From Acidimicrobiaceae bacterium (GTDB taxonomy: Bacteria; Actinomycetota; Acidimicrobiia; Acidimicrobiales; Poriferisodalaceae), in assembly GCA_002721305.1 (NCBI GenBank), contig PBKA01000003.1:62001-126000 (forward strand): DNA of 64,000 bases, written 5' to 3'. Positions 19,341 to 28,533 of the stretch are shown here, piece after piece (position 1 is the stretch's first letter; every line of letters starts with the position of its first letter). The position numbers were made by a program, and so were the translations under genes. Below the pieces are notes generated by a model. That model worked only from the letters and a program-made list of their open reading frames with translations. It was not told the origin of the DNA and made no database searches.

Positions 19341-20120
19341 ATGTGGATTCGCCTACGTCAAATCGCAGTGGTCACTTCAGATCTCTTACAGACATCTCTC
19401 GATGTTCAAACCGTTCTGGGCGTTGAGGCTTGCCACATTGATCCGGGGGTCGGAGTCTTCGGGTTGAAGAACACTCTCTGGCCTATTGGAAACCAGTTCT
19501 TGGAATGCGTCACGCCGATCACAGCCGATACCGCCGGCGGGCGTTACATCGAGAGGAGGGGTGGCGACACCGGTTACATGGTCATTAACCAAGTCGACGA
19601 TGTCTCTTCTCGGATAGACCACGTTCAGGAACTGGGCGTACGAATCGCGAACCATATGGAGTACGACAAGGCCGGATTCGAAGGCATCCAGTTGCATCCA
19701 GCGGACACCGGTGGGAGTTTTTTCGAGATGGATCAGATGAAGGTCGCGGGGTCTGAGGAAACGGGTGGGCCTTGGTGGCCGGCGGGCTCCCAGTGGTCAG
19801 ATTTTTCTCGAACTGAACGAGTGAGCGGGATCTCAGCGGCTGAACTGCAGGCCGAAGAGCCAGAACGGCTCGCGACCCGCTGGGCACAAATCGCTCAACT
19901 TGACTTGTATTCAGATGCCGCAGGAAACCCAACAATCGACTTCGATAACGCCTCAATTCGATTCGTAGAAGCATCCGACGGACGGGGTGATGGTCTCGGC
20001 GGCATTGACGTTGTTTGCGTGGATCGTGACGCTGTTCTCGCTGGAGCAGATCAAAGAGGCTGTGTAGTCAACGAGGAACAAGTTGTGCTGGGTGGACTCA
20101 GGGTGTACTTGAGGGATTAG
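19341..20120 (+). CDS. VOC-family protein (glyoxalase-like)
   Basis: 259 residues from ATG 19341, chosen because the first 24 residues of the longer frame are unlike the family. RLRQIAVVTSDLLQTSLDVQ at the start is a typical VOC first strand and helix. The EFFEMD-like GGSFFEMDQ stretch near residue 130 gives the metal-binding Glu region. Function unknown; the central region IRIANHMEYDKAGFEGIQLH resembles other uncharacterised glyoxalase-like proteins. Confidence 0.75.
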   Translation: MWIRLRQIAVVTSDLLQTSLDVQTVLGVEACHIDPGVGVFGLKNTLWPIGNQFLECVTPITADTAGGRYIERRGGDTGYMVINQVDDVSSRIDHVQELGVRIANHMEYDKAGFEGIQLHPADTGGSFFEMDQMKVAGSEETGGPWWPAGSQWSDFSRTERVSGISAAELQAEEPERLATRWAQIAQLDLYSDAAGNPTIDFDNASIRFVEASDGRGDGLGGIDVVCVDRDAVLAGADQRGCVVNEEQVVLGGLRVYLRD

Positions 20121-20163
20121 ATACCCATAAGTTGTTAAGTCACGTCAAAGGAAAAAGAGTTTT

Positions 20164-20721
20164 ATGAGCGTCAACCTACGAAACTTCACTAGAGCCGTGT
20201 ATGTCTTCGACGCTGTAGTTCATCGTGTCGCTTCCCAAGACTGGGACAATCAATCTCCGTGCGAGGAGTGGTCAGCTCGAGACGTTCTTCGGCACCAGTG
20301 CGGAGTGCTCGGCGCCATGACAGCGACCCTGAACAGCGGAGAGACGGTTCCGCCTCAGTCAATCGATTCTGCCGAGGACCCCATTGAGGTCTGGGCTCAA
20401 ACCCGAGATGAACTGTTCGAAGCGCTCGACCAGCCTGACATTCTCGAACGCGAAGGAAAATTTTGGTTCGGACCAATGTCAGTTGACCAGTGGATCAAGA
20501 TTGTTCAATGGGATCCGATGACACATGCTTGGGATATCGGCTTCGCAACCGGGGTCGAGGCTCACATGCCCAACGACTTAGCGTCCATTAGCTATGACAT
20601 GATCGGCACGATGCGAGAAACACTGCACGGATGGGGTCTTATCGCTGATCAGGTCGACGTAAGCGACAACGCTGACGCCGTGGAACGTTTTTTGGCTCTT
20701 GTGGGTCGCGATCCCAGTTGA
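20164..20721 (+). CDS. TIGR03086-like DinB/mycothiol-type metal-binding protein
   Basis: 185 residues. The N-terminal WDNQSPCEEWSARDVLRH contains the W-x-PC-x-W-x-x-x-D/V-x-x-H pattern of mycothiol-dependent maleylpyruvate-isomerase-like proteins. A second His lies in PMTHAWDI near residue 122, completing a probable three-His metal site. Such proteins are largely actinobacterial. AAAGGA precedes the ATG. The stop overlaps the TTG start of the dioxygenase gene (20718-20721), indicating translational coupling. Confidence 0.85.
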   Translation: MSVNLRNFTRAVYVFDAVVHRVASQDWDNQSPCEEWSARDVLRHQCGVLGAMTATLNSGETVPPQSIDSAEDPIEVWAQTRDELFEALDQPDILEREGKFWFGPMSVDQWIKIVQWDPMTHAWDIGFATGVEAHMPNDLASISYDMIGTMRETLHGWGLIADQVDVSDNADAVERFLALVGRDPS

Positions 20722-21782
20722 CAGGGTCGGTGCAGCCTGAGTCCAAAGATCGACTCATCGAACCGACTGCCGCTTTGGTTGATGGTGGGCCACTCACCGA
20801 GTCACAAATAGCTAGTTGGAGGCACCAGGGGTTCGCGCTTGTTGATGGCCTCTTTCCTAGGGAGCTAATCCGGAACCTCCTTGAGGTCGCTCAAGCAAGA
20901 TTCCCCGAAGTTGACTCCGACGAAGCGCAGCTACGGAACGATTTCGGAGATGGAATGACCTTCCCCGATGAGAGCGACGAATTCAACGACCTTTCGTTGC
21001 ATCTTCGTCTGCTCGAAGCATCTGCTCAACTTCTAGAAGTCTCTGTCCACGATCTAAGGCTCACCCAATCAGACTTGTGGCCCAAATATGGCCGTCCCTC
21101 GGGCGACCGAGGCAGGTTCGACAACCAGGATCAACGAATTCATGTGGACTACCCCAACCACACCTTGACCCATCCGGCGTCCTGGAGTCAGCCGGAAGCA
21201 GTTGAAGTCATTATCTATTTGTGTGACCAAACTGATGTCGGCGGAGCAACAGCGATCGTCCCACGGAAAGGCCCTCTTGACGAGGCGTATATGCCGCCCA
21301 TGGTCAACACCCCGGGGGTGGGCGATGTTCCTTGGATTAATGATCGGCTTCAGGCCGAAGAGTGGTTTGTCCAACACCGTCCAGATGTCGCGGCTTTTCG
21401 CGCGACGCTCTATGAACGTGAGGTCTACACACAATACAAGACGGGCTCTGCGCTTTTATATAGGCATGATGTCTGGCATCGCGGAACTCCCCTCGCTAGC
21501 GGCGCCCTGCGCCTAGCTCACAACTTGACTTTCAAAAAGGCCGATGCGTCTTGGATTAGCACACTTCACCCCGGATGGGCGTGGGCGATGTATCAGCCTG
21601 ACCAGCGGATGGAACGACTCATTGCCGGACTTAGGCCAGAACAACGCTCGGTGTTGGGGTTTCCCTTCCCGGGCGACCCTTATTGGGATATGGAGAAGCT
21701 CCGTGCCGTAGAGGCAAGGTACGGACCATTGGGTTTCGACGCCAGCCCGTATCGGAAAGCCTTGTCATGGACTGGTCGTTAA
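20718..21782 (+). CDS. Phytanoyl-CoA dioxygenase-like Fe(II)/2-oxoglutarate oxygenase
   Basis: 354 residues. The iron triad is H142-x-D144 (HVDYPNH) and H254 (HDVWHRGT), with R266 nearby in GALRLAHN suited to 2-oxoglutarate. This matches the PhyH family. Start is a TTG overlapping the preceding stop; GTG at 20730 is an alternative. The substrate is unknown. Confidence 0.87.
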   Translation: MTGSVQPESKDRLIEPTAALVDGGPLTESQIASWRHQGFALVDGLFPRELIRNLLEVAQARFPEVDSDEAQLRNDFGDGMTFPDESDEFNDLSLHLRLLEASAQLLEVSVHDLRLTQSDLWPKYGRPSGDRGRFDNQDQRIHVDYPNHTLTHPASWSQPEAVEVIIYLCDQTDVGGATAIVPRKGPLDEAYMPPMVNTPGVGDVPWINDRLQAEEWFVQHRPDVAAFRATLYEREVYTQYKTGSALLYRHDVWHRGTPLASGALRLAHNLTFKKADASWISTLHPGWAWAMYQPDQRMERLIAGLRPEQRSVLGFPFPGDPYWDMEKLRAVEARYGPLGFDASPYRKALSWTGR

Positions 21783-21885
21783 GCACGGACGATCAGCGAT
21801 AAATCCCACAAGGCTGTCAGTCCCAACAGTTGCGGGTCGAATCGAGTGTTTGCTGAGTACTCGGAAAGCATCTCCTTCTGAGCGC

Positions 21886-21891
21886 TATCGT
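21886..21891 (+). promoter_or_regulatory. Leaderless -10 box TATCGT
   Basis: TATCGT ends 6 nt before ATG 21898 and supports this start rather than TTG 21850. Confidence 0.55.
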
Positions 21892-21897
21892 CACCGT

Positions 21898-22770
21898 ATG
21901 CACGATGACATCCTTGAATGGCAAGTCGGGGAAGTGACAATCACCTCAGTCCCCGAATCCTCAGATCCGACCTCACCAAAATTCATGTTCTCCACCATTG
22001 ACAAAGAGGGAGTACTTGAGTTGAAAGACCGAGCTCCCTGGCTTGCCCCTTTCGTTGGGGAAAAGGGGCATTTGCTCCAAAAAATTCATTGTTGTGTTAT
22101 CGATACCGGTTCGGAACGGATAGCTGTGGACACCTGCGTGGGCAACGACAAACAACGCGGAAATCCTCTGTGGCACGAACAGCAAGGCCCCTTTCTCGAT
22201 CGTCTCTCAGCAGCTGGGTACGCACCGGAGACAATCACCCATGTCGTGTGCACCCATCTCCATGTTGACCACGTGGGCTGGAATACCCGACTAGTCGACG
22301 GCCAATGGGTTCCGACTTTCCCTAATGCTGAGTACATTTTCGTTAATGCAGAATTCGATCATTGGGCATCGACAGAGGACCTGTTCGGTGATCCGGTGTT
22401 CGAAGACTCAGTAGCTCCTATAAACGATGCGGGTCTCGCGAATCTTGTCGATTCCGATCACGTCATTGGAGAGTTAGTTTCCTTCGAATCCACGCCTGGA
22501 CACACACCTGGACACATCAGCATTCGAGTCGAGTCTGCCGGGCAAAAGGCCATTATCACTGGCGACATGGCGCACAGTCCGATTCAAATCGCCAAGCCTG
22601 ATTTGAGTTCCAGTTTTGACACCGACCCCGACGCAGCCCGCGATACTCGACTTGAAGCATTCGCTCGATGGGCAGACGGCGAAACTCTGGTGATCGGCAC
22701 CCACTTCGGTACTCCTACCGCGGGAACTATGCATCCCGATGGTGACAGCTACCGACTCGATTCCGATTAA
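21898..22770 (+). CDS. Metallo-beta-lactamase-fold hydrolase
   Basis: 290 residues from ATG 21898. Carries THLHVDHVGW with the HxHxDH metal motif near residue 118, TPGHTPGH near residue 205, TGDMAHSP with the bridging Asp, and a final His in GTHFGTP. All zinc ligands are present. The overall form resembles the MBL hydrolases often annotated as quorum-quenching or aryl-ester hydrolases. Confidence 0.87.
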   Translation: MHDDILEWQVGEVTITSVPESSDPTSPKFMFSTIDKEGVLELKDRAPWLAPFVGEKGHLLQKIHCCVIDTGSERIAVDTCVGNDKQRGNPLWHEQQGPFLDRLSAAGYAPETITHVVCTHLHVDHVGWNTRLVDGQWVPTFPNAEYIFVNAEFDHWASTEDLFGDPVFEDSVAPINDAGLANLVDSDHVIGELVSFESTPGHTPGHISIRVESAGQKAIITGDMAHSPIQIAKPDLSSSFDTDPDAARDTRLEAFARWADGETLVIGTHFGTPTAGTMHPDGDSYRLDSD

Positions 22771-22844
22771 TGGAACGCTCGATCAGCAGCTTTGAAATAT
22801 TCGCCAACATTCCTTTGTACGACTATTTGGGAAATAATTGAGCC

Positions 22845-23117
22845 GTGGATAACCGGGGTTCCGTGAACGAGTTGGTTGCGGTGGATCGAGATTTCCGTAC
22901 TCATTGGATTTGGGATCGGCGACTTCCCACCGGTGATGAGCTTGATATGAAGGGAAAATGTCGTGTGTGTGAACTTTTTCATCCCGAGACGGATGAAGAG
23001 TGGCAGCGTTGCAGGAACGCCGGCGAGGACAAAATGATTGAAGAGCGACACGATGGCTACGAGTTTGTGTCACACCAGAACCACGGAAATGCAGCCAAAC
23101 AGGCAAACAGCCAATAG
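22845..23117 (+). CDS. Small hypothetical protein with CxxC motif
   Basis: Up to 90 residues, from GTG 22845 or GTG 22863. A CRVC pair and a third Cys 16 residues later (KGKCRVCELFHP, RCRNAG) could bind a metal. The C-terminus is hydrophilic. I do not recognise the family; composition is plausible for a real protein but support is limited. Confidence 0.45.
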   Translation: MDNRGSVNELVAVDRDFRTHWIWDRRLPTGDELDMKGKCRVCELFHPETDEEWQRCRNAGEDKMIEERHDGYEFVSHQNHGNAAKQANSQ

Positions 23118-23192
23118 CTGTCAGCTGGCTAAAGCAGGGAAGGTTGGGTGTCTGCCTGACGGCGTTCAGGGTCGCTAATGCGTCGGTAATGG

Positions 23193-23936
23193 TTATCCAA
23201 ATCGCGGCGGATGCGGGTAGTCACCGTTGTTGTGCAGCATATGGGCCGGGCCGTCGGTTCTGTTGATCGCCGCATCCGAACCCCAAATGTGTTCCTTCAT
23301 CCATTGAAAGTTCTCTCGATTGGCTCCCAAACGCGAAAGTTCCTGTGCTCGTTCAACCGCATTCGAAGTAACTTCATCTTCGTCAGCAAGTTCTTGTACA
23401 AACCCCGAAGAGAACGCTTCTTCACCAGTCCAGCGTTTGGCAAATTGCACAGTTTCATAGAACGCGTGCCTAGGAAGCTTGTGATGAAACAAAGCCAGTT
23501 CTGGTTCCGGAATGGCCATCCCAATCTCAACTTCATTAGCGCACATCATTCCCCTGTCGCGACGCATAACTCGTTGGTCGTGGCATAAGGCCCACATGAA
23601 ACCAGCTCCGAAGGCATGTCCATTCACAGCAGCGATAGTTGGAATCGGAAATGTGATGAGCCGCGAAAACAATTTCATCGCTTCGTCGCCGAACACTCGA
23701 CGGTCCCCTCCTGCATGATCACCTGAACTTGTGATCCAGTCGAGATCAAGACCGTTAGAGAAAAACTTATGATCTGACGAGGCGGTCACCAACGCATGAG
23801 GGCCTTCAGTAGCTTCAACCTCATCCAACGCATTATCGAGTTCTCTGACGAGTGTGGTCGTCCATCGGTTCTCTCCATTATCGAGAGTCACGACGCTGAC
23901 ATTGCCTTGTTGTTCGAGAGTTACCAGTTCGCTCAT
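23193..23936 (-). CDS. Enoyl-CoA hydratase/isomerase family protein
   Basis: 247 residues. The crotonase fold is visible through HKFFSNGLDLDW near residue 56 and AAVNGHAFGAGFMWAL near residue 102, which build the oxyanion hole. The segment NEVEIGMAIPEPELAL has Glu at the position used for catalysis in isomerases. Closest in style to delta3,delta2-enoyl-CoA isomerase-like proteins. Confidence 0.85.
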   Translation of the reverse strand: MSELVTLEQQGNVSVVTLDNGENRWTTTLVRELDNALDEVEATEGPHALVTASSDHKFFSNGLDLDWITSSGDHAGGDRRVFGDEAMKLFSRLITFPIPTIAAVNGHAFGAGFMWALCHDQRVMRRDRGMMCANEVEIGMAIPEPELALFHHKLPRHAFYETVQFAKRWTGEEAFSSGFVQELADEDEVTSNAVERAQELSRLGANRENFQWMKEHIWGSDAAINRTDGPAHMLHNNGDYPHPPRFG

Positions 23937-23942
23937 CTCATC

Positions 23943-23948
23943 AAGGTA
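23943..23948 (-). promoter_or_regulatory. Leaderless -10 box TACCTT
   Basis: On the minus strand TACCTT ends 6 nt before ATG 23936. It lies back to back with the divergent box for the gene at 23986. Confidence 0.5.
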
Positions 23949-23973
23949 GACCGGAGTTGGGTGCTGCGTCGCA

Positions 23974-23979
23974 TACGGT
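23974..23979 (+). promoter_or_regulatory. Leaderless -10 box TACGGT
   Basis: TACGGT ends 6 nt before ATG 23986. Confidence 0.5.
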
Positions 23980-23985
23980 GAAGAT

Positions 23986-25035
23986 ATGCGTGTCGTTTTT
24001 GTAGTTCTTGATGCATTCCCTCACTCCGCTATAAGCAAGGAATTGACCCCTAATTTGTGGCGACAGGCCTCACAGGGAGCAATTGCACCTGAAGGCGGGG
24101 AGTCGCTCATGCTCTCTGTCACCTATTCCAATCATGCCGCTTTTATGACAGGTCTGTCTGCTGTCGAAACAGGACATTGGGGCAACTGGGCGTGGATAGA
24201 CAATGAGTTTGTGCGGACTTACGACAGCGGGCCGAGGGGTCGCACAATCTTTGACGACTGCAAGCAGGCTGATCTCAGAGCTGTAGCAGCCGTCGGTGAC
24301 CACAAGCTTTTGGCGACTATGGGTGCCTTAGAGGCAGACGTTTCATGGCCACCTGCTGGCACTCCACCACCAGAGACCCCCTTGGATCCCTACGGCTACC
24401 CCAAGGACGAGGCGGTGATAGAAGCCGCTGCAAAGATAGATCTCGACGCCGACTTCGTTCTCTTCCACTTGAACGAACCAGATACCTCTATGCACATGTA
24501 TGGACCTGATTCCCGGGAGGCAACTTCACAATACGGACACAGCGACAACTCATACGGCCTACTTATTGACCTGTTGCGACCTCAATGGAAGGACACACTT
24601 GTGATCACAGTAAGTGACCACTGCCAAGAGTCCACTGACCACCCGGAGTGCGTCAACCTTAGAGATCATGCCAAAGACGCTGATTGGCCTGTCCAGGTGA
24701 GAAACGACGGCACCGGTGCAACGGTGGTCGCTTCTCCCGATATTTCTGACCAAGAATTCAAGCTACTGCAAGCAGAGATTGTTCAGCTCGATGGGATTGA
24801 GGGAGGAATGACCGTCAGCCCGAGTATTTTTCTGGCGTGGACCGAACCTCACCGAATGTTTGGGCGAGGTGAACCCTTGACCCAAGGCAACCACGGCAGC
24901 CCTCGTTGCACTCAACAAGTGGCGATCATTTCCGGGGGGCACCCTCAGTGTCAGGTGTTGGGATCCGCTATTACAACAACCAGGCCGGGGACACTGACAT
25001 GGGCCCCGACCATTCGTGACTTGCTCGGTATTTGA
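23986..25035 (+). CDS. Alkaline phosphatase superfamily phosphodiesterase/nucleotide pyrophosphatase-like
   Basis: 349 residues. Begins VVFVVLDAFPHSAIS, with the metal-binding Asp, followed by a nucleophile region around SNHAAFMTG near residue 48. Further metal ligands lie in HLNEPDTSMHMYG, VSDHCQES and GNHGSP, the pattern of type I phosphodiesterases. The start sits directly after a -10-like box. Substrate unknown. Confidence 0.8.
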   Translation: MRVVFVVLDAFPHSAISKELTPNLWRQASQGAIAPEGGESLMLSVTYSNHAAFMTGLSAVETGHWGNWAWIDNEFVRTYDSGPRGRTIFDDCKQADLRAVAAVGDHKLLATMGALEADVSWPPAGTPPPETPLDPYGYPKDEAVIEAAAKIDLDADFVLFHLNEPDTSMHMYGPDSREATSQYGHSDNSYGLLIDLLRPQWKDTLVITVSDHCQESTDHPECVNLRDHAKDADWPVQVRNDGTGATVVASPDISDQEFKLLQAEIVQLDGIEGGMTVSPSIFLAWTEPHRMFGRGEPLTQGNHGSPRCTQQVAIISGGHPQCQVLGSAITTTRPGTLTWAPTIRDLLGI

Positions 25036-25051
25036 AGCATCAGTGCTTGGT

Positions 25052-26278
25052 TCAGCTGCGCGGCACTTCAATCCAGGGCACATCCTTGTCGATGCGTGGT
25101 TCACCTGGAAGACCTAACACCTGTTCTCCGAGAATGTTGCGCATAATCTCGGATGTTCCACCCTCTATTGAATTAGCTCTCACCCTCAAGAAGCCGTGCT
25201 GGACACCGGTTTCTGATCCGTCAACTGAGAGATCCTCGGGCCTGCGGAACGTGTAATCGCAACCCACCTGCCCGGCCATACCCATCATGTCAACCGCTGC
25301 GGTCAGGAGCTCCTGGTTCAGTTCCGCGAATGCAAGCTTTGCTATGGACATCTCCGGGCCGGGGTTTCCTTTTCTGCGATTCTGACCAGCCCGAATATTG
25401 GTCAGGCGTTGTGCTTCAGAACGAACGTAGAGCTTCATCATTCGATCACGGGTGACGCTGTTGCGTAGATCATCCGGAGTGTCTTTCCACATTTTCGTCA
25501 AGATGGAGATAGGCCCAGAGCCCGCTTTGGGGGGACCGCCCCCGCTGCCGGCCCCAATCGCATTACGTTCGTTCATCAACGTAGTTAATGACACTCGCCA
25601 ACCATCACCTACATCACCTATGCGGTTCGAATCAGGTATCTGAACATCGGTGAGAAATACTTCGTTGAATTCTGCTTCACCGGTGATTTGCCGCAAGGGC
25701 TGAACGTCGACGCCTGGGCTTTTCATGTCCACAGCGAAGTAGGTCATGCCTCTGTGTTTCGGCATGTCAGGGTCAGTTCTGGTGACCAGCATCCCCCAGT
25801 CACCTAGATGGGCCAAGGTGTTCCACACTTTTTGACCGTTGACGATCCACGATTCTCCATCTTCAATGGCTCGCGTAGCCAATCCCGCGAAATCACTTCC
25901 GGCTCCGGGTTCACTAAATAGCTGACACCAACGTTCTTCGCCGGTGAACATCGGACGAAGGAACCGTTTCTTCGAGTCGTCGCTTCCGTGAGTATGAATG
26001 GTGGGGCCGGCCAGATGCATGAAGAACATGGCGGGTTTCATTGGTGAAGCGCCAGCTTCGCGCAGCCTGACTTCCACCTGCTTTTGCAGAGTCGGGCTCA
26101 CCCCAAGACCACCGTGGCCCTCATCGAAGTAAACCCATGCCAGACCATGGTCGAACTGGGCACCGCGGAACTCTTCGTAGTCCATTTCTTTGGGGTCATG
26201 GTCGGCCAACAACTCGTCAATGGCGCCCGTCACGCGGGCTTCTTCTTGTTGGTTTCCAGACGTTGCGGTATCAGACAT
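25052..26278 (-). CDS. Acyl-CoA dehydrogenase
   Basis: 408 residues from ATG 26278; a TTG at 26299 would add seven residues. FAD/substrate motifs are CQLFSEPGAGSDFAGL, WIVNGQKVWNTLAH and the C-terminal EGGTSEIMRNILGEQVLGLP. These are typical of the large ACAD group (FadE-like) used for branched or sterol-derived acyl-CoAs. The genes at 26351 and 27181 precede it on the same strand, giving a beta-oxidation-like cluster. Confidence 0.9.
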   Translation of the reverse strand: MSDTATSGNQQEEARVTGAIDELLADHDPKEMDYEEFRGAQFDHGLAWVYFDEGHGGLGVSPTLQKQVEVRLREAGASPMKPAMFFMHLAGPTIHTHGSDDSKKRFLRPMFTGEERWCQLFSEPGAGSDFAGLATRAIEDGESWIVNGQKVWNTLAHLGDWGMLVTRTDPDMPKHRGMTYFAVDMKSPGVDVQPLRQITGEAEFNEVFLTDVQIPDSNRIGDVGDGWRVSLTTLMNERNAIGAGSGGGPPKAGSGPISILTKMWKDTPDDLRNSVTRDRMMKLYVRSEAQRLTNIRAGQNRRKGNPGPEMSIAKLAFAELNQELLTAAVDMMGMAGQVGCDYTFRRPEDLSVDGSETGVQHGFLRVRANSIEGGTSEIMRNILGEQVLGLPGEPRIDKDVPWIEVPRS

Positions 26279-26350
26279 GTCTTCAGTCTCGCTAATCAAA
26301 CGGGGTCAACACAAACCGAACGTAACGGAAGTGTACAAAAGCTCTCAAAT

Positions 26351-27166
26351 TTAGTTGCGACGCCCATCAAAGTCGGGGTCACGCTTTTCCAAGAAGGCCT
26401 GCGCTCCTTCTGCCATGTTGCGAGGAATCAGGACCGATTGATGCTCCATCTCAACTGCTAGCTGATCCACAAAACCCGATGTTGAGGCACCGTCTATCGA
26501 TTGACGGATACGGACCATCGCGTCTGGGCTTGTACGTTTCAAAACGTCAGTCGCCACTGTTACCTCCGCGTCCAGTTCGTCATCTTCCACACATTTCCAA
26601 ATTAGACCCCACTCGGCCGCCTGTTCCGCCGAAATGCGATCCCCGAGCATCGCCATAGCCATGGCTCTCGACCTTCCCGCACGTCTCGGAAGACTCCACG
26701 TCGACCCAAGGTCGGGCACTATCCCGAGCCGGGGGCCGAAGGTTGCCACAAAGAACGACGACTTGACGGCGATGGTGATGTCACACGCCAACGCGAGGCC
26801 CATCCCCCCACCGGCTGCAACACCGTTAACTCTGGCTACTGTCGGTACCGGACAGTTATGGAGGGCCGCCAAAGCCGGATTGAAGAAGTCTCCCATCGAT
26901 GCTGTCGAATCATTCGGGTCCACTTCTTCGGTCTGCTCCGCGGCGTTGTTGAGGTCAGCGCCCGAACAAAAACCGCGGCCCTCTCCTGTGATCACGGTAA
27001 CGCGAACCGATTCATCTTCTTGTACAACCCCAAGCGCGCTGCTCAGATCTTGCATCAGTTCGTCGTTCATTGAGTTGAGCGATTCAGGGCGGTTCAAGGT
27101 GATCGTCGCGACACCATCTTCCTGGCTGTATCGGACGACACCATTAGGCATGTTTGAACTGGTCAT
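26351..27166 (-). CDS. Enoyl-CoA hydratase/isomerase, PaaG-like
   Basis: 271 residues. GRGFCSGADLN and VNGVAAGGGMGLALA form the oxyanion hole. The catalytic segment reads LGIVPDLGSTW, with Asp where hydratases have Glu, as in PaaG-type isomerases. A role in isomerising an enoyl- or epoxy-phenylacetyl-CoA is possible. It has its own -10-like box in the 14 bp after the CoA-transferase gene. Confidence 0.87.
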   Translation of the reverse strand: MTSSNMPNGVVRYSQEDGVATITLNRPESLNSMNDELMQDLSSALGVVQEDESVRVTVITGEGRGFCSGADLNNAAEQTEEVDPNDSTASMGDFFNPALAALHNCPVPTVARVNGVAAGGGMGLALACDITIAVKSSFFVATFGPRLGIVPDLGSTWSLPRRAGRSRAMAMAMLGDRISAEQAAEWGLIWKCVEDDELDAEVTVATDVLKRTSPDAMVRIRQSIDGASTSGFVDQLAVEMEHQSVLIPRNMAEGAQAFLEKRDPDFDGRRN

Positions 27167-27172
27167 ACCGAG

Positions 27173-27178
27173 AAGTTA
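27173..27178 (-). promoter_or_regulatory. Leaderless -10 box TAACTT
   Basis: On the minus strand TAACTT ends 6 nt before ATG 27166. It may be an internal promoter between two operon genes. Confidence 0.4.
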
Positions 27179-27180
27179 GG

Positions 27181-28431
27181 TCAATTCCGTGGAGGCCGTC
27201 TATACAGGATTCCGTCCTGCTCCAAGGCGGCAACGGATTCAGAGTCCATTCCAAGTAAGTCCTCTAGAACAGAGTCATTGTGTTCTCCAACCTCCGCTGC
27301 GGTGAGATCCGGAAGATCAGGTGCATCAGAAAAACGAAGAGGGAAGCCCGGAATCAACATGGATCCGGCGAGAGGATCCGTGACCTCACGGACCGTTCCT
27401 CGCTCCAAGAAATGAGGGTGGGTTTCAGCCAGCTTTACAGGTTCCACTACCGGCCCACAAGGCACACGATGTTGTTCGAGCACCGCTACGACCTCTTCGT
27501 CGGAGTTGAAGGTCGCCATCCATTGTTCGATGATGTCCGTGAGCGCATCACGGTGTTCTAGTCGAGTTCGGTTGTTTTGGAACCGCGGATCTTCAGCTAG
27601 TTCAGGCGCACCGAGCGCTGCCCATAAGTTAGCTATTTGATTTTCGAGAGCAAAAACGACGATCCAACCTTCGGGGCCTTTGAAAATTCCTGCTGGACTC
27701 GCCGGCGCATAATGACGACCGGTTCGCATTGCAACAACTTCGCCCTGTGAAAGAGACGGACCCGAAACGGCTGTTTCTTGCATGTGGTACATGACATCAA
27801 CCATTCCGATGTCCAGGTGCGAACCCTCGCCGGTTCTATCCCGGCGATACAGGGCATATCCCAAAGCTGCGAACGCGTGAACACCGGTGGAGGTGTCAGC
27901 AATTCCTGCGCCAATCAACATCGGTGGCCCATCTGGGTTTCCGGTCATATGCATCAGCCCCGAATAGGCTTGAGCAATGAAGTCGAAGGCAGTCTTTTCC
28001 GAAAGCGGGCCGGACTGTCCAAAGCCCGAAATTGAGGCCATGATGATTCGCGGGTTCAGTTCCCTCAGTCGCGTATAGCCAAGCCCGCGACGTTCCATGA
28101 CCCCTGGGCTGTAGTTCTCTACGACGATGTCGACCTTGGGTATCAGGTCCTCGACTAGGGCGATGCCCTCCGGTCTGGTCAAGTCGACCGACAGGCTCCG
28201 TTTCCCGCGGTTTTGCTGGACATGGTACGCCGATCTTCCGTTTCGTCTCGGTGGACTCGGCCGTACCGGATCCCCGTAAGGCGGGTACTCGATCTTGATG
28301 ACATCAGCACCCATCTCGACCAAAAGCCTCGTACAAGAAGGACCAGCCAAATATTGAGTGAAGTCCAAGACCGTTACACCCTCTAAGTAGGGGGTGACGC
28401 CTGGTTGATGGGTTTGTTGTCTTTCGCTCAC
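27181..28431 (-). CDS. CaiB/BaiF family CoA-transferase
   Basis: 416 residues, single-domain length. Begins with LEGVTVLDFTQYLAGP and MGADVIKIEYPPYGD; the NRGKRSLSVDL and YSPGVMERRGLGY stretches are family signatures. Transfers CoA between carboxylates, probably activating the substrate for the hydratase and acyl-CoA dehydrogenase encoded next. GTG start preceded by a -10-like box. Confidence 0.92.
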   Translation of the reverse strand: MSERQQTHQPGVTPYLEGVTVLDFTQYLAGPSCTRLLVEMGADVIKIEYPPYGDPVRPSPPRRNGRSAYHVQQNRGKRSLSVDLTRPEGIALVEDLIPKVDIVVENYSPGVMERRGLGYTRLRELNPRIIMASISGFGQSGPLSEKTAFDFIAQAYSGLMHMTGNPDGPPMLIGAGIADTSTGVHAFAALGYALYRRDRTGEGSHLDIGMVDVMYHMQETAVSGPSLSQGEVVAMRTGRHYAPASPAGIFKGPEGWIVVFALENQIANLWAALGAPELAEDPRFQNNRTRLEHRDALTDIIEQWMATFNSDEEVVAVLEQHRVPCGPVVEPVKLAETHPHFLERGTVREVTDPLAGSMLIPGFPLRFSDAPDLPDLTAAEVGEHNDSVLEDLLGMDSESVAALEQDGILYRRPPRN

Positions 28432-28437
28432 TCTTCG

Positions 28438-28443
28438 AGAGTA
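28438..28443 (-). promoter_or_regulatory. Leaderless -10 box TACTCT
   Basis: On the minus strand TACTCT ends 6 nt before GTG 28431. It would drive the CoA-transferase/hydratase/dehydrogenase cluster. Confidence 0.5.
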
Positions 28444-28533
28444 GGTGCCAGTTCACCACCAATGTGATGGAAAACCCCCAATAAGCAGTCGGTATTCCCT
28501 TATTCCCAGTCAGTTGTCTTTACTCTGGAGGAA

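Noticed and set aside
21781-21897. tRNA-like GGTCGAATC in the gap before 21898
   Set aside because: No acceptor or anticodon stem can be built around it.
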